Source of the DNA: Clostridia bacterium
Lineage (GTDB): Bacteria > Bacillota > Clostridia > Lachnospirales > Lachnospiraceae
Assembly: GCA_910575245.1 (NCBI GenBank)
Contig: CAJTEN010000035.1
Span: forward strand, 1 to 44,331
DNA: 44,331 bases
Reading direction: 5' to 3'
Positions 8,475 to 17,317 of the stretch are shown piece by piece; within the stretch, counting starts at the first letter, position 1, and each line of letters starts with the position of its first letter. A program made the position numbers and the translations under genes. A model generated the notes under the pieces. It made no database searches and was not told where the DNA came from. It saw only the letters and a list, made by a program, of their open reading frames with translations.

Positions 8475-8619
8475 GTTACTATTCACGGTGCCTTGCACCC
8501 TGCTGCAAGGCATCCGGCCGATAAAGCTACGGTTTCAGGCATCCAGCCCCTCGCCGAAGGCGACTTTTCATGGGCTGGATGCGTTACAGTTCGCGGACGG
8601 TTAGGCCGTGAACTGTAAC
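8475..8619. repeat. Three-hairpin repeat element, copy 1
   Basis: This element of 145 bases has imperfect terminal inverted repeats (GTTACTATTCACGG at 8475 against the complement of CCGTGAACTGTAAC at 8606-8619, 12 of 14 matching). Inside are three consecutive stems: 8489-8497/8504-8512, 8539-8549/8572-8582 (GCATCCAGCCC) and 8583-8592/8610-8619. The same architecture, including the loop CCCTCGCCG-AGGCGACTT, occurs at 25462-25604. It has no convincing coding potential; a short open frame through it at 8421-8618 is incidental. The rest of 8387-8819 holds only a small hairpin at 8644-8676 and the terminator below. Confidence 0.75.
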
Positions 8620-8750
8620 AGGTTGCGACAGATTTCCGATATTTCAGGAGTTCTTGCTATTGATTTTTATCTCCTGAATCGTTATACTATTCTCAACAGC
8701 AAAAATGACTGGAGAGAGAATATCCTGTCGCATATCAGGTGAATATTTGA

Positions 8751-8805
8751 GGGAAGATTCATATAAGTCTGTCGGGCTTATATATTCTTCCCTTTTGCTT
8801 TTTTT
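8751..8805 (+). terminator. Hairpin with T-tract in the leader of the sugar-sensor gene
   Basis: GGGAAGATTCATATAAG pairs with a complementary arm ending CTTCCC (8751-8792), followed by TTTTGCTTTTTTT. It ends only about 15 bases before the ATG at 8820. It could insulate the sugar locus from upstream transcription or act as a leader attenuator; the sequence does not decide between them. Confidence 0.6.
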
Positions 8806-8819
8806 AAGGATAGGACATA

Positions 8820-9650
8820 ATGAGACTTTTATTCAATCGGATGAAAACTGCATTCTATACGGTAACGGCGGTACTGGTTCTTCTGGGGGCATTGGCGTTT
8901 CTTGACAAAAACAATGATTTTTCCCTTACACAGAGGGAAAGTGCGCACAAATTCGGGGCAACCTATATGACCATGAACAATCCGTTCTTTGAGGTGATCA
9001 ACGAAACGATACGCGCTACCGTGGAATCAAACGGGGATATTCTGATCACAAGGGATCCGGCTCTTGATGCGGTCAGACAGACGCAGCAGATTTATGACCT
9101 GATAGACGAGGGCGTGGAAGCTATATTAATTGCACCTGTTGATTTTGAGAAGATTATTCCCGCTGTCGAGTATGGAAGGCAGAAGGGTGTAAAGATAATA
9201 TTTGTGGACACGGAGATCTATGATGAAAGTCTGGCGGACTGTATTGTTGTCTCGGATAATTATCATGCGGGAGTTCTCTGCGCCGAGTATCTTCTGAATA
9301 AAAAAGCAGAGGGAAGGATTCTGATCTTTGAACATCCGACAGTCAAATCCTCAAATGACCGTGTGGAGGGGTTTGCAGACACGATAAAGGGGAACGGGAA
9401 CTTTGAGATTGTGGACAGGCTGGATTATGCAGGACAGCTTGAGATTGCCATGCCGCTGATGATCGACGAACTGAAAAAGGGCGTGGATTTTGATGTTGTT
9501 TTCTCCATCAATGATGTAGGTGCTCTTGGTGTGATGGCAGCGCTGAAGGATTACGGGAGATTGGATGGCATATCTGTTCTTGGGGTGGATGGCGCGCCGG
9601 AGGCGACAGGCTGGCCAGAGAAATACATGACACGCTGGGACATACCCTGA
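8820..9650 (+). pseudogene. Periplasmic-binding-protein sugar sensor domain, truncated
   Basis: This 276-residue frame has an N-terminal membrane anchor (residues 10-27, TAFYTVTAVLVLLGALAF) and a type I periplasmic-binding fold of the ribose/galactose kind. Visible pieces include NPFFEVINETIRATVESNGD, DLIDEGVEAILIAPVDF, GVKIIFVDTEIYD, GRILIFEHP and VLGVDGAPE. The fold breaks off after GVDGAPE (about 9603); the last residues are out-of-frame translation of histidine-kinase sequence. Intact members would have about 50 more residues. Placed upstream of a kinase and response regulator, it was probably the extracytoplasmic ligand-sensing part of a sensor kinase, or a separate accessory binding protein, that lost its end by deletion. 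Confidence 0.7.
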
Positions 9651-10199
9651 CTGGCATTATCGCAGGGATTGATGCGGCATCGGCTGTCGCCGACGCTTCC
9701 CCCCGAAATGTTGAAACGGTATCTTTCATTGGTTTCAGATGTGGCAAGGCAGGGCATGACAGATGTAAGGCGCTCCGTGAATGAACTTCGTCCCGACGCG
9801 CTGGAACAGAGAGATCTGCTGTCGGCAATCCATAAAATGATTTCGCAGATGAGCGCTACCTCTAAGGTGGAAATCACATTGGATAACAGTGCGGGCAGGC
9901 TGGCCTTGGGCGAGGATGAGGAAGAAGTGATCTACCGGATCATTCAGGAAAGTATCACCAATTCCATCAGGCACGGAAAGGCGGACAAGGTAAGGATATG
10001 GATGACGCGGGAATACAATATTGTGACGATAACCATAAAGGATAACGGCGTCGGAGCCCCGAATATCGAGCCGGGCTTCGGCCTTACGCATATGAAAGAA
10101 CGATTGGATATGCTTGGCGGGAAGATACACGTTGACGGAAGCGACGGTTTTTGCCTGATGGCGGAAATTCCGATAAGGTGGGGGAAGGAAAATGATTAA
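9604..10199 (+). pseudogene. NarL-group sensor histidine kinase, N-truncated and frameshifted
   Basis: From 9604 a frame reads DRLAREIHDTLGHTLTGIIA, which contains the HisKA_3 phosphoacceptor histidine motif. The frame then shifts at a run of six C (9699-9704) and continues as EMLKRYLSLVSDVARQGM, RRSVNELRPDALEQRD and the HATPase_c domain (EEVIYRIIQESITNSIRHGK, IKDNGVGAPNIEPGFGL). Five C instead of six would restore one frame. Sensor and membrane parts are missing, having been replaced by the truncated binding-protein domain. The stop overlaps the start of the response regulator, so kinase and regulator were one operon. As written no functional kinase is made. Confidence 0.8.
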
Positions 10200-10845
10200 A
10201 ATACTAATTGCTGACGATCAGGAACTGATAAGGGATAGCCTTCGAATTGTGCTGTCCGGCAATCCGGATTTTTCGGTAAATACTGCGGCAAATGGCATTG
10301 AGGTGGTCAGAGCCGTCAGGCGGGACAAGCCGGATGTTATTTTAATGGATATCAGAATGCCGGAAATGGACGGCGTGCAGTGTACCCAGATCATCAAGGA
10401 AAACTATCCCGAAATAAAAATTATTATTTTGACAACCTTTGATGATGATGAATACATTTTCAGCGCTTTGAAGCATGGAGCCAGCGGTTATCTTTTGAAA
10501 GGTATTTCCGCGGACGGGCTGGTCGGGGCGATTCATAAGGTATATCATGGAAATGCCATGATCAATGAGGATATAGCCGGGAAGGTTGTGAAAATGTTTT
10601 CCCAGATGGCAAGGGAAAATGCGGCAGTCATTACGGTGGATGAGGATTATATAAAGGAAATTACAGAGTCGGAGTGGAAGGTGATAGGGCTTGTGTCAAA
10701 AGGGCTGTCCAATAAGGAGATAGCGGCAGAACTTTTCCTTACGGAAGGCTCTGTAAGAAACTATTTAAGCTCTGTCTTGAAGAAGCTTGATCTGCGCGAC
10801 AGAACACAATTGGCTATCTGGGCTGTACAGTGGAGGAAGAGCTAA
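10192..10845 (+). CDS. NarL/FixJ-family response regulator
   Basis: This 217-residue protein has an N-terminal receiver with acidic pair D8-D9, phosphoacceptor D53 in ILMDIRMPEMDG, and the conserved K in YLLKG. The C-terminal LuxR-type helix-turn-helix includes GLSNKEIAAELFLTEGSVRN and YLSSVLKKLDLRDR. It overlaps the end of the broken histidine kinase by eight bases. By position it should control the downstream sugar transporter; candidate binding repeats lie at 12196-12280. With its cognate kinase broken it may now be constitutively unphosphorylated or served by another kinase. That is inference. Confidence 0.92.
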   Translation: MIKILIADDQELIRDSLRIVLSGNPDFSVNTAANGIEVVRAVRRDKPDVILMDIRMPEMDGVQCTQIIKENYPEIKIIILTTFDDDEYIFSALKHGASGYLLKGISADGLVGAIHKVYHGNAMINEDIAGKVVKMFSQMARENAAVITVDEDYIKEITESEWKVIGLVSKGLSNKEIAAELFLTEGSVRNYLSSVLKKLDLRDRTQLAIWAVQWRKS

Positions 10846-10850
10846 CCTTG

Positions 10851-12167
10851 ATGAAAAAGAATATGATAGGCAAAAAATTTGCTGCAGGTGTTTTTCTGAC
10901 GGCAATTCTGGTGGCAGCGGCGGCCACACTGTATTATTTTCAGCACAAAAAGACAATAACGCTGGGCTTTTTTACCGGCAGCGCATGGGATGTTCCGGAT
11001 GCTTACACCTATCGGCTGCTTGATGATGCAGTGGAGAAATTTGAGGCCGGCCATCCCGGAGTAAAGGTGAAGTTTGTAAGCGGAATCCAGAAAGATGACT
11101 ATTCGGAATATATTGCGTCTGCTTTGATTAAGGGAAAGGCACCGGATGTTTTCTTTATACTGCCGGAAGATTTTTCCACATTTGCAGGTACGGATGCTCT
11201 GATGAAACTGGATGAGTATATTGACAAGGATGCAGATTATGATAAATCCAGATATTATAAAGCATCCTTTGAATTCGGAAATATTTCCGGCAGTCAGTAC
11301 GGGATTCCCTTCGAGAGTGTGCCAAGTATGATGTTTGTAAATAAAACGCTGCTGAAAAGCGAAGGGATCAATGAAATACCGGAAGACTGGACATGGGAAG
11401 ATTTCTATGAGATCTGCGACAGGGTTACCAAAGATTCTGACGGCAATGGAATAGAAGACCAGTTTGGCGTCTGCGGTTATACCTGGCAGCACGCTTTTAC
11501 CACAAACGGGGTGGATGCCTTTAATGCAAATGGTACGAGATGCAATCTGCTCAGTGAAAATGCGATGGAGGCTGTGGATTTCATCAAGAAAATAAACAGA
11601 CTTACAGAAGGAAGTATTATCACGGCGGATGACTTCGATAAGGGGAATGTGGCATTTATGCCTGCGCTTTTGTCAGATTACAGAACCTATAAGCCTTATC
11701 CGTGGAGCATTAAAAAGTATACGAATTTTGAGCTGGACTGTATCACACTGCCACGGGGAGAAAAAGGCGATAACAAATCGACCATGAGCACGCTTTTACT
11801 GGCCATGAATTCCAGAACAGACAATGAGGGGCTTGCCTGGGAGCTGATCAAAACTTTTTGCTACGATATAGAAATTCAGAGTGAAATATATACCTATAAA
11901 GAAGGTGCGTCTGTATTGAAAACGGTTACCGACTCCATGACAACTATGTTAAGTATAGATCAGGTGCTGTCCGAGGAGGGCGGAATGGATATAAACCTTA
12001 TCACATCCATTATGGACCATGCTGAGCCGGACTATAATTTCAAGGATATCACATCGGTGAAGGAGATGATTGACGCAGGCATTGATGATATTGTAAAAAA
12101 CGGGACGGATTCGAGGATCGGACTGCAGATGATAGAAAAACGAGTCAGAAGTTTCCTGAACGAATAG
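10851..12167 (+). CDS. Extracellular solute-binding protein, family 1
   Basis: This 438-residue carbohydrate-binding protein starts MKKNMIGKKFAAGVFLTAIL, with a hydrophobic N-terminus (about residues 8-25) and no lipobox cysteine, so it is likely membrane-anchored. I chose the start at 10851 over an in-frame upstream ATG because it follows gaggaagag and begins a normal signal. Typical features include EAGHPGVKVKFVSG, KGKAPDVFFI, YGIPFESVPSMMFVNKTLL and PEDWTWEDFYEICDRV. It belongs to the SBP class that normally pairs with ABC permeases of another family than MmsB. It sits with the two-component genes and is separated from the transporter by a terminator, so it may present ligand to the sensor rather than feed transport. 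Confidence 0.82.
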   Translation: MKKNMIGKKFAAGVFLTAILVAAAATLYYFQHKKTITLGFFTGSAWDVPDAYTYRLLDDAVEKFEAGHPGVKVKFVSGIQKDDYSEYIASALIKGKAPDVFFILPEDFSTFAGTDALMKLDEYIDKDADYDKSRYYKASFEFGNISGSQYGIPFESVPSMMFVNKTLLKSEGINEIPEDWTWEDFYEICDRVTKDSDGNGIEDQFGVCGYTWQHAFTTNGVDAFNANGTRCNLLSENAMEAVDFIKKINRLTEGSIITADDFDKGNVAFMPALLSDYRTYKPYPWSIKKYTNFELDCITLPRGEKGDNKSTMSTLLLAMNSRTDNEGLAWELIKTFCYDIEIQSEIYTYKEGASVLKTVTDSMTTMLSIDQVLSEEGGMDINLITSIMDHAEPDYNFKDITSVKEMIDAGIDDIVKNGTDSRIGLQMIEKRVRSFLNE

Positions 12168-12174
12168 ATAATGG

Positions 12175-12247
12175 AAACGGTTTGTAGATGGCAAAATGTC
12201 AATGACAAAAATGTTGATGACATTTGTCATATACAAACCGTTTTTTT
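12175..12247 (+). terminator. Long-loop rho-independent terminator
   Basis: A perfect 12-base stem, AAACGGTTTGTA (12175-12186) with its complement at 12232-12243, is followed by seven T. It begins eight bases after the binding-protein stop. The loop is unusually long (45 bases) and holds its own ATGTCA/TGACAT inverted repeat, which may add an inner stem or a protein site. Confidence 0.8.
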
Positions 12248-12280
12248 ATTTGATGAATGTCACAATAAAAGATATGACAT
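12196..12280 (+). promoter_or_regulatory. Cluster of ATGTCA/TGACAT half-sites upstream of the sugar transporter
   Basis: ATGTCA at 12196-12201 faces TGACAT at 12218-12223 (16 bases apart), and ATGTCA at 12257-12262 faces TGACAT at 12275-12280 (12 bases apart). Related TGTCAT and ATGACA words lie between them. A TATAAT-like -10 is at about 12311 with no good -35, which fits an activated promoter. The NarL-type regulator at 10192 is the obvious candidate to bind here; this is inference. Confidence 0.4.
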
Positions 12281-12376
12281 CCGGCAATAGGAAAACCACG
12301 GCTATTTTTTTATAATAAAAACAGTTAAGGATTGCGGAAGCAAAACGAATCTTACAGGAGGGAGGTAAGGGGTTAG

Positions 12377-13906
12377 ATGAGCGACGGTTATATTTTGCAG
12401 ATGAATAACATCACTAAAACATTTCCGGGAGTTAAGGCGCTTTCTGATGTGACGCTAAATGTTTCAGAGGCTTCCATACATGCAATATGCGGTGAAAACG
12501 GCGCGGGAAAATCCACCTTGATGAAGGTTTTGTCAGGAGTTTATCCATATGGCAGTTATGACGGTGAGATCGTCTTTCAGGGTAAAAAAATGACATTCAA
12601 AAACATCAAGGATTCTGAACGCGCGGGAATCGTTATCATTCACCAGGAGCTCACGATGATTCCTGAGTTGTCCGTTACGGAAAATATTTTTATGGGCAAT
12701 GAGATTGTGGAAAAGGGACTCATAAATTGGGAGAAAGAACGAAAAATAACGAGAGAGCTGTTGGAAAAAGTCGGATTACATATTGATCCAAATACAATCA
12801 TCAAAAATCTGGGCGTCGGACAGCAGCAGCTTGTTGAAATCGCGAAGGCATTGTCCAAAAATGTTAAGGTGCTTATTCTGGATGAACCGACATCGTCGTT
12901 AAATGAATCGGATTCAGAAAATCTGCTGCATTTGATGCTTGGACTGAAAAAGCAAGGAATTACCTGCATTATGATTTCCCACAAGCTAAATGAGATAGCG
13001 GCAGTATCCGATTACGTGACAGTCATCAGGGACGGAAAAACCGTGGATGGCTATGCCGTGGAGGCAGGCAAGGTTGACGAGAACAAAATTATCAGGGCTA
13101 TGGTGGGACGTGAAATTGAAAACAGGTATCCAGAACATACGCCTAAGATCGGAGAAGTTATTCTTGAGGTTTCGGGCTGGTGTGTCGAGGATGCGAAAGT
13201 TCCCGGAAAAATGCTCTGCAAGGATTCCACATTTTATGTCAGAGCCGGAGAAATTGCCGGGTTTGCCGGTCTTATGGGGGCAGGCAGGACGGAATTGATG
13301 AGATCCCTGTTTGGAAAAAATATGGGTATTTTCAGAAGCGGAACAATGAAAATAGGAGGCAGGGAAGTCCGGATCAATTCTGTCCGGGAGGCGATCAAAA
13401 ACAAGATTGCCTATGTGCCGGAGGACAGAAAGGGACTGGGATTAAATCTGCTTGACTCGATCAGAAAAACCGTTGTCTCCGCGAATCTTGATGTGATTAA
13501 AACCAAAGGTCTTCTGGACTTTGACAAGGAGAAGGCAGTCTCGGAAAAATATAAAGATTCCCTGAAAATTAAGTGCCGCGATGTGGGTGTCGGTGTGAGT
13601 ACTTTATCGGGCGGAAACCAGCAGAAAGTTGTACTGTCAAAGTGGATGTTTCCGGAGCCGGATATTCTTATTCTGGATGAGCCGACGAGGGGTATTGATG
13701 TGGGCGCAAAGTATGAGATTTATAAACTGATCCATGAGCTTGCGGATCAGGGAAAAGCAATTATCCTGGTGTCCTCCGAACTTCCGGAGCTTCTTGGAAT
13801 GGCAGATCGCATTTATACGATTTTCGAAGGAAGGATCACAGGTGAGATTCCCGCGGAAGAGGCAAATCAGGAAATGTTAATGAAGAAGATGACCATAACG
13901 GCTTAA
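12377..13906 (+). CDS. mmsA: Multiple-monosaccharide ABC transporter, ATP-binding protein
   Basis: This 509-residue protein has two fused ABC ATPase domains, as in MglA/XylG/MmsA. Domain 1 has Walker A GENGAGKST (about 36-44) and Walker B LILDEPTSSLN with signature LGVGQQQLVEIAKAL. Domain 2 has a degenerate Walker A (GLMGAGRTE), signature LSGGNQQKVVLSKWM and Walker B ILILDEPTRGIDVG. A strong GGAGGGAGGTAAGG site precedes the ATG. The permease gene starts 12 bases after the stop. It powers uptake of monosaccharides bound by the ChvE-like protein two genes downstream. The exact sugar cannot be read from the sequence. Confidence 0.92.
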   Translation: MSDGYILQMNNITKTFPGVKALSDVTLNVSEASIHAICGENGAGKSTLMKVLSGVYPYGSYDGEIVFQGKKMTFKNIKDSERAGIVIIHQELTMIPELSVTENIFMGNEIVEKGLINWEKERKITRELLEKVGLHIDPNTIIKNLGVGQQQLVEIAKALSKNVKVLILDEPTSSLNESDSENLLHLMLGLKKQGITCIMISHKLNEIAAVSDYVTVIRDGKTVDGYAVEAGKVDENKIIRAMVGREIENRYPEHTPKIGEVILEVSGWCVEDAKVPGKMLCKDSTFYVRAGEIAGFAGLMGAGRTELMRSLFGKNMGIFRSGTMKIGGREVRINSVREAIKNKIAYVPEDRKGLGLNLLDSIRKTVVSANLDVIKTKGLLDFDKEKAVSEKYKDSLKIKCRDVGVGVSTLSGGNQQKVVLSKWMFPEPDILILDEPTRGIDVGAKYEIYKLIHELADQGKAIILVSSELPELLGMADRIYTIFEGRITGEIPAEEANQEMLMKKMTITA

Positions 13907-13918
13907 GAGGAGACGATA

Positions 13919-15091
13919 ATGAAATATATTAAAAAGGTACTGGGCGAAGATCTTCGTCAATATACGATGGTAGTTGCCCTGGCAGCGCTCATTATAATTT
14001 TTAATATTGCATCGGGAGGTAAGATGGTTACTTCCTCGAATTTTCAAAATTTAATATCGGGTAATGCTTATGTATTGGTTTTGGCTTTAGGAATGCTCAT
14101 GGTAATTGTAATCGGACAGATTGACTTGTCTGTGGGATCGGTTGCAGGATTTTCTTCCATGGTAATGGCGATAACCGCCCGCCAGTTTAACCTGCCGTGG
14201 TATGTTGCGATTCTGATCGCGCTGATAATCGGTATGATAGCCGGGGCGTGGCAGGGATTTTTCCTGTCGAGGCTTGGCATTCCGGGATTCATCACAACGC
14301 TTGGCGGTATGATGATATTCAGAGGCGGTGTTATTTGGATATCAAACTCAATTTCAGTTCCTGTTCCCTCAGAGCTGAAATGGTTTGGTGCCGGTTATCT
14401 TCCTGAATGGGGACCTGCTTTTACAGGGATGAATAATTCGACTCTATTGCTTGGAATTATTGCAATAGCTGTGTATGCGATTTCCCAGATCAAGAAGTTT
14501 ACCCATTCGGGGGATGTTACCGGTAAGAAAGAGGAGTTCTGGCCGTTTGCAGTCCGTATCGGGATTGTGACAATTGTGGTCGGATATGCCACATGGCTTT
14601 TCGGAAGCGGAAGGCCGGGTACAAGTTTTCCGATTCCAGGACTGATTCTTATGATACTGATCATCCTGTATTATCTGATCACGGAAAGAACATCCTTCGG
14701 CCGCCATGTCTATGCGGTAGGAGGAAATAAGTCGGCGGCAGAGCTTTCCGGTGTAAATGTGAAAAGGACATATTTTCTCACAATGCTGAACATGTCAGTT
14801 CTGGCAGCAGTGGCAGGCATATTGTTCGTAGGGCGTTCGACAGCGGCGGGTACGGCGGACGGGACTTCATGGGAGATGGATGCCATCGCATCCGTATTCA
14901 TCGGCGGTGCGGCTGTATCAGGCGGTGTCGGAACCGTCATTGCAACGATGGTCGGCGGCCTGGTGATGGCGGTTTTGAACAACGGGCTTATGCTTATGGG
15001 TGTCGGAGCAGACAAAACACAGGTTATAAAGGGCTTTGTGCTATTAGCGGCTGTAGCCTTTGATGTATATAACAAGAAAAACAGGGGGTAA
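13919..15091 (+). CDS. mmsB: Multiple-monosaccharide ABC transporter, permease
   Basis: This 390-residue integral membrane protein of the BPD_transp_2 family has about ten hydrophobic segments. Recognisable stretches include NAYVLVLALGMLMVIVIGQI followed by DLSVGSVAGF, and near the C-terminus ELSGVNVKRTYFLTMLNM and ASVFIGGAAVSGGVGTV. The DLSVGS motif and the length of about 390 match XylH/MmsB/GguB permeases. The long insertion between middle helices is normal for this subgroup. It lies between the ATPase (12-base gap) and the binding protein (25-base gap) in one operon. Confidence 0.92.
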   Translation: MKYIKKVLGEDLRQYTMVVALAALIIIFNIASGGKMVTSSNFQNLISGNAYVLVLALGMLMVIVIGQIDLSVGSVAGFSSMVMAITARQFNLPWYVAILIALIIGMIAGAWQGFFLSRLGIPGFITTLGGMMIFRGGVIWISNSISVPVPSELKWFGAGYLPEWGPAFTGMNNSTLLLGIIAIAVYAISQIKKFTHSGDVTGKKEEFWPFAVRIGIVTIVVGYATWLFGSGRPGTSFPIPGLILMILIILYYLITERTSFGRHVYAVGGNKSAAELSGVNVKRTYFLTMLNMSVLAAVAGILFVGRSTAAGTADGTSWEMDAIASVFIGGAAVSGGVGTVIATMVGGLVMAVLNNGLMLMGVGADKTQVIKGFVLLAAVAFDVYNKKNRG

Positions 15092-15116
15092 GATCCTAAA
15101 AAGGAGGAAATGAATT

Positions 15117-16301
15117 ATGAAAGCAAAAAAAGCATTATCACTTTTCATGACGGCAGTTCTCGCGGCAGCCATGCTGACAGGCTGCGGCGGAGGCAGGGGA
15201 ACGGAGGAGACCTCGCAGACAACTGACACACCTGCGGCTGTGGAGGAGACTGCCGAAACCGGAAATACGCAGGACACAGAAACAGCAGAACCGGCAGAAA
15301 CTGAAGAGGAGGCCGGGACTGCGTCCTCAGGCGGCGGTATCGTTGGTGTGGCGCTGCCGTGGCTTGGAACACAGAACTGGGCAGAGGCGGAAGTGATGTT
15401 TAAGGAACAGCTTGAGGCTGCGGGTTATGAAGCGATTATTCAGGCCGCTGACCAGAAAGTTCCGCAACAGCAGCAACAGATCGAGTCCATGATCGAGAAC
15501 GGCGCACAGGTTATCGTTGTCGGCCCTGTTGACGGTTCGCAGCTTGGCTCGGTGTTGGAGAAGGCAAAGGATGCGGGCGTATACGTAATCGGATATGACA
15601 GACTGCTGGAAAATACTTCAGGCGTTGACGGCATAGTACAGTTTGGCAGAGTGAAAACAGGAGAATTACAGGCACAGGCGCTCCTGCAGGGGTTAGAGGA
15701 ATTGAAGGGCGAGGCTCCTTACAACATCGAACTTTTTGGCGGCGGCCCGGCTGACCCGAATGCACCGAATTTCTTCACAGGCGCAATGTCAGTGCTTCAG
15801 CCGCTCATCGATGACGGAACCCTGGTTGTTGTGTCAGGACAGACAGATTTCACACAGTGTGCGACAGTTGACTGGGATAACTCCAAAGCGCAGTCACGTA
15901 TGGATGCCATCCTTGCAGGCAACTATTCGGACATTGAGATTGACGGTGTTCTTTCACCGAACGACGGCATTGCCCGTGCGATCATTACATCCTGTGAGAA
16001 TGCGGGACAGCCGATCCCTGTAGTGTCGGGACTGGATGCGGAAAATGAATCTGTTGAGTGGGTATGGTCCGGCAGACAGTATTCCACAGTTGCAAAGCCG
16101 ACCAATGCGCTTGTTGCGGAAACAGTTTCTATTATTGACAGCCTGTTAAGCGGCAACGGGATGCCGGCAACCGAAGTGACAGCAAACAATGGCGTAATTG
16201 ACGTTCCTGTTTATGAGCTGCCCCCTGTCGTTGTAACAAAGGATAATGCAAAAGAAGTATTTGCGGATGATCCTGACAGACTGGCACTGCTGACAGATTA
16301 A
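15117..16301 (+). CDS. chvE: ChvE-like multiple-sugar-binding lipoprotein
   Basis: This 394-residue protein has a lipoprotein signal peptide ending in the lipobox LTGC (cysteine near residue 23) and an acidic, low-complexity Glu/Thr linker to about residue 60. A type I periplasmic-binding fold follows: GIVGVALPWLGTQNWAEAE, QAADQKVPQQQQQIESMIE, AQVIVVGPVDGSQL, YVIGYDRLL and GVLSPNDGIARAII. These resemble ChvE/xylose-binding proteins. AAAAAGGAGGAAA precedes the ATG. It delivers sugar to MmsA/MmsB. A perfect hairpin follows the stop codon. Confidence 0.9.
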   Translation: MKAKKALSLFMTAVLAAAMLTGCGGGRGTEETSQTTDTPAAVEETAETGNTQDTETAEPAETEEEAGTASSGGGIVGVALPWLGTQNWAEAEVMFKEQLEAAGYEAIIQAADQKVPQQQQQIESMIENGAQVIVVGPVDGSQLGSVLEKAKDAGVYVIGYDRLLENTSGVDGIVQFGRVKTGELQAQALLQGLEELKGEAPYNIELFGGGPADPNAPNFFTGAMSVLQPLIDDGTLVVVSGQTDFTQCATVDWDNSKAQSRMDAILAGNYSDIEIDGVLSPNDGIARAIITSCENAGQPIPVVSGLDAENESVEWVWSGRQYSTVAKPTNALVAETVSIIDSLLSGNGMPATEVTANNGVIDVPVYELPPVVVTKDNAKEVFADDPDRLALLTD

Positions 16302-16303
16302 CA

Positions 16304-16341
16304 TTTTGTACCGGGCATGGTTATCCAGGCCCGGTACAAAA
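16304..16341. terminator. Perfect hairpin after chvE
   Basis: TTTTGTACCGGGC (16304-16316) pairs fully with its complement at 16329-16341 across a 12-base loop. On the plus strand it is followed by ACTATATAGG rather than a T-run, so it may be a weak terminator, a processing or mRNA-stabilising stem that boosts chvE over the downstream gene, or both. Confidence 0.5.
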
Positions 16342-16369
16342 CTATATAGGGAAGGGCCGGGGTAAAAAA

Positions 16370-17191
16370 GTGAGAGAGGACATTCATTGCAAATTGATCT
16401 GTATCGATATTGACGGAACACTTTTAAATGATGCAAAGGAAGTGCTGCCCGAAGTGAAAAAAGCCGTGAGAAGACAGCATGAAAGGGGCAGAAAAATTGC
16501 GCTTGTCTCCGGGAGAATGCCCTGGGCAGTGTCGCAGGTCGAAAAACAGCTTGAGACAGACTGTATAAAAGTATGCAACGCCGGAACCTTTATCATCGTG
16601 GACGGAGAATGTGTGAAGGAAGAAGTTATGTCAACTCATGTTATGAGACAGTTGTATACAGATATTGCAAAGAAGCATCATGTCCCATTGTGGGTTTATC
16701 AGGGATATCGATGGTATGTAACCCAAACGGACAGTTTTGTGGAAAAGGAAACTGATATCATTGAATATCAGCCGGATGTCGTGAATCTGTATGACCTGGC
16801 GGAAAACTGGGACAAAGCCGGGATAAAGCCCAACAAATTTCTGATAGCGGCTGCAAAGAAGAAAACAGGCGAAATACAAAGAGAGTTGGAACAGTGGAAA
16901 AACAGAGCATTTGACGTTGCAAGATCGAGCGGAAATTATCTCGAAATATTCCCGAAAAATGTTGATAAAGGAAAAGCCCTTGCATCTTTATGCGCCTTTT
17001 TCAATATTGGCACAGAGAATGTAGTGGCAATAGGGGATCATGAGCTGGATATTCCCATGATTGAAACGGCAGGTATTGGCATCGCAATGGGAAATGCAAT
17101 ACAGGAACTGAAAGAAAAAGCTGATTTTGTCACGTTGACGAATAATGAAGCCGGGGTGGCGTATGCATTAAATGACTATTGCGGCTTCTGA
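16370..17191 (+). CDS. Cof-type HAD-IIB sugar-phosphate phosphatase
   Basis: This 273-residue cytoplasmic hydrolase of the haloacid dehalogenase superfamily has motif I CIDIDGTLL (nucleophile D13), motif II LVSGR, motif III lysine in the FPKNVDKGKAL segment, and motif IV VAIGDHELDIPM, with a C2 (Cof) cap between. Motif IV has GDxxLD in place of the more common GDxxND. The GTG at 16370 is used as the start because GGGCCGGGG lies upstream and the frame begins just before motif I. It probably dephosphorylates sugar phosphates linked to the transporter upstream. Two small fragments of this gene are duplicated at 21769-21832. Confidence 0.87.
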   Translation: MREDIHCKLICIDIDGTLLNDAKEVLPEVKKAVRRQHERGRKIALVSGRMPWAVSQVEKQLETDCIKVCNAGTFIIVDGECVKEEVMSTHVMRQLYTDIAKKHHVPLWVYQGYRWYVTQTDSFVEKETDIIEYQPDVVNLYDLAENWDKAGIKPNKFLIAAAKKKTGEIQRELEQWKNRAFDVARSSGNYLEIFPKNVDKGKALASLCAFFNIGTENVVAIGDHELDIPMIETAGIGIAMGNAIQELKEKADFVTLTNNEAGVAYALNDYCGF

Positions 17192-17208
17192 CCAATAACT
17201 GCAAAAAT

Positions 17209-17293
17209 GCAAATAACATCCCGCCGTGCCTGGAACCTTCCAGGTGCGGCTATTTGTTTGCAGGAATTCCTATTTTTGCTAAAAATAGGAATT
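17209..17293 (+). terminator. Two successive hairpins after the HAD gene
   Basis: A first stem around CCGTGCCTGGAA / TTCCAGGTGCGG is flanked by GCAAATA and TATTTGTTTGC, and lies at 17209-17262. A second, perfect 13-base stem, AATTCCTATTTTT / AAAAATAGGAATT (17265-17277/17281-17293), has a three-base loop and could stop transcription from either side. Confidence 0.7.
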
Positions 17294-17317
17294 TATCGCC
17301 CAAAAATCAGATTCTGC

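Noticed and set aside
8421..8618. A 65-codon open frame within the repeat at 8475-8619
   Set aside because: It lies over three hairpins of a repeat family whose other copy does not keep the frame, and it has no start signal.
11949..12236. Minus-strand frame at the end of the binding-protein gene
   Set aside because: It is antisense to a clear solute-binding protein and crosses the terminator.
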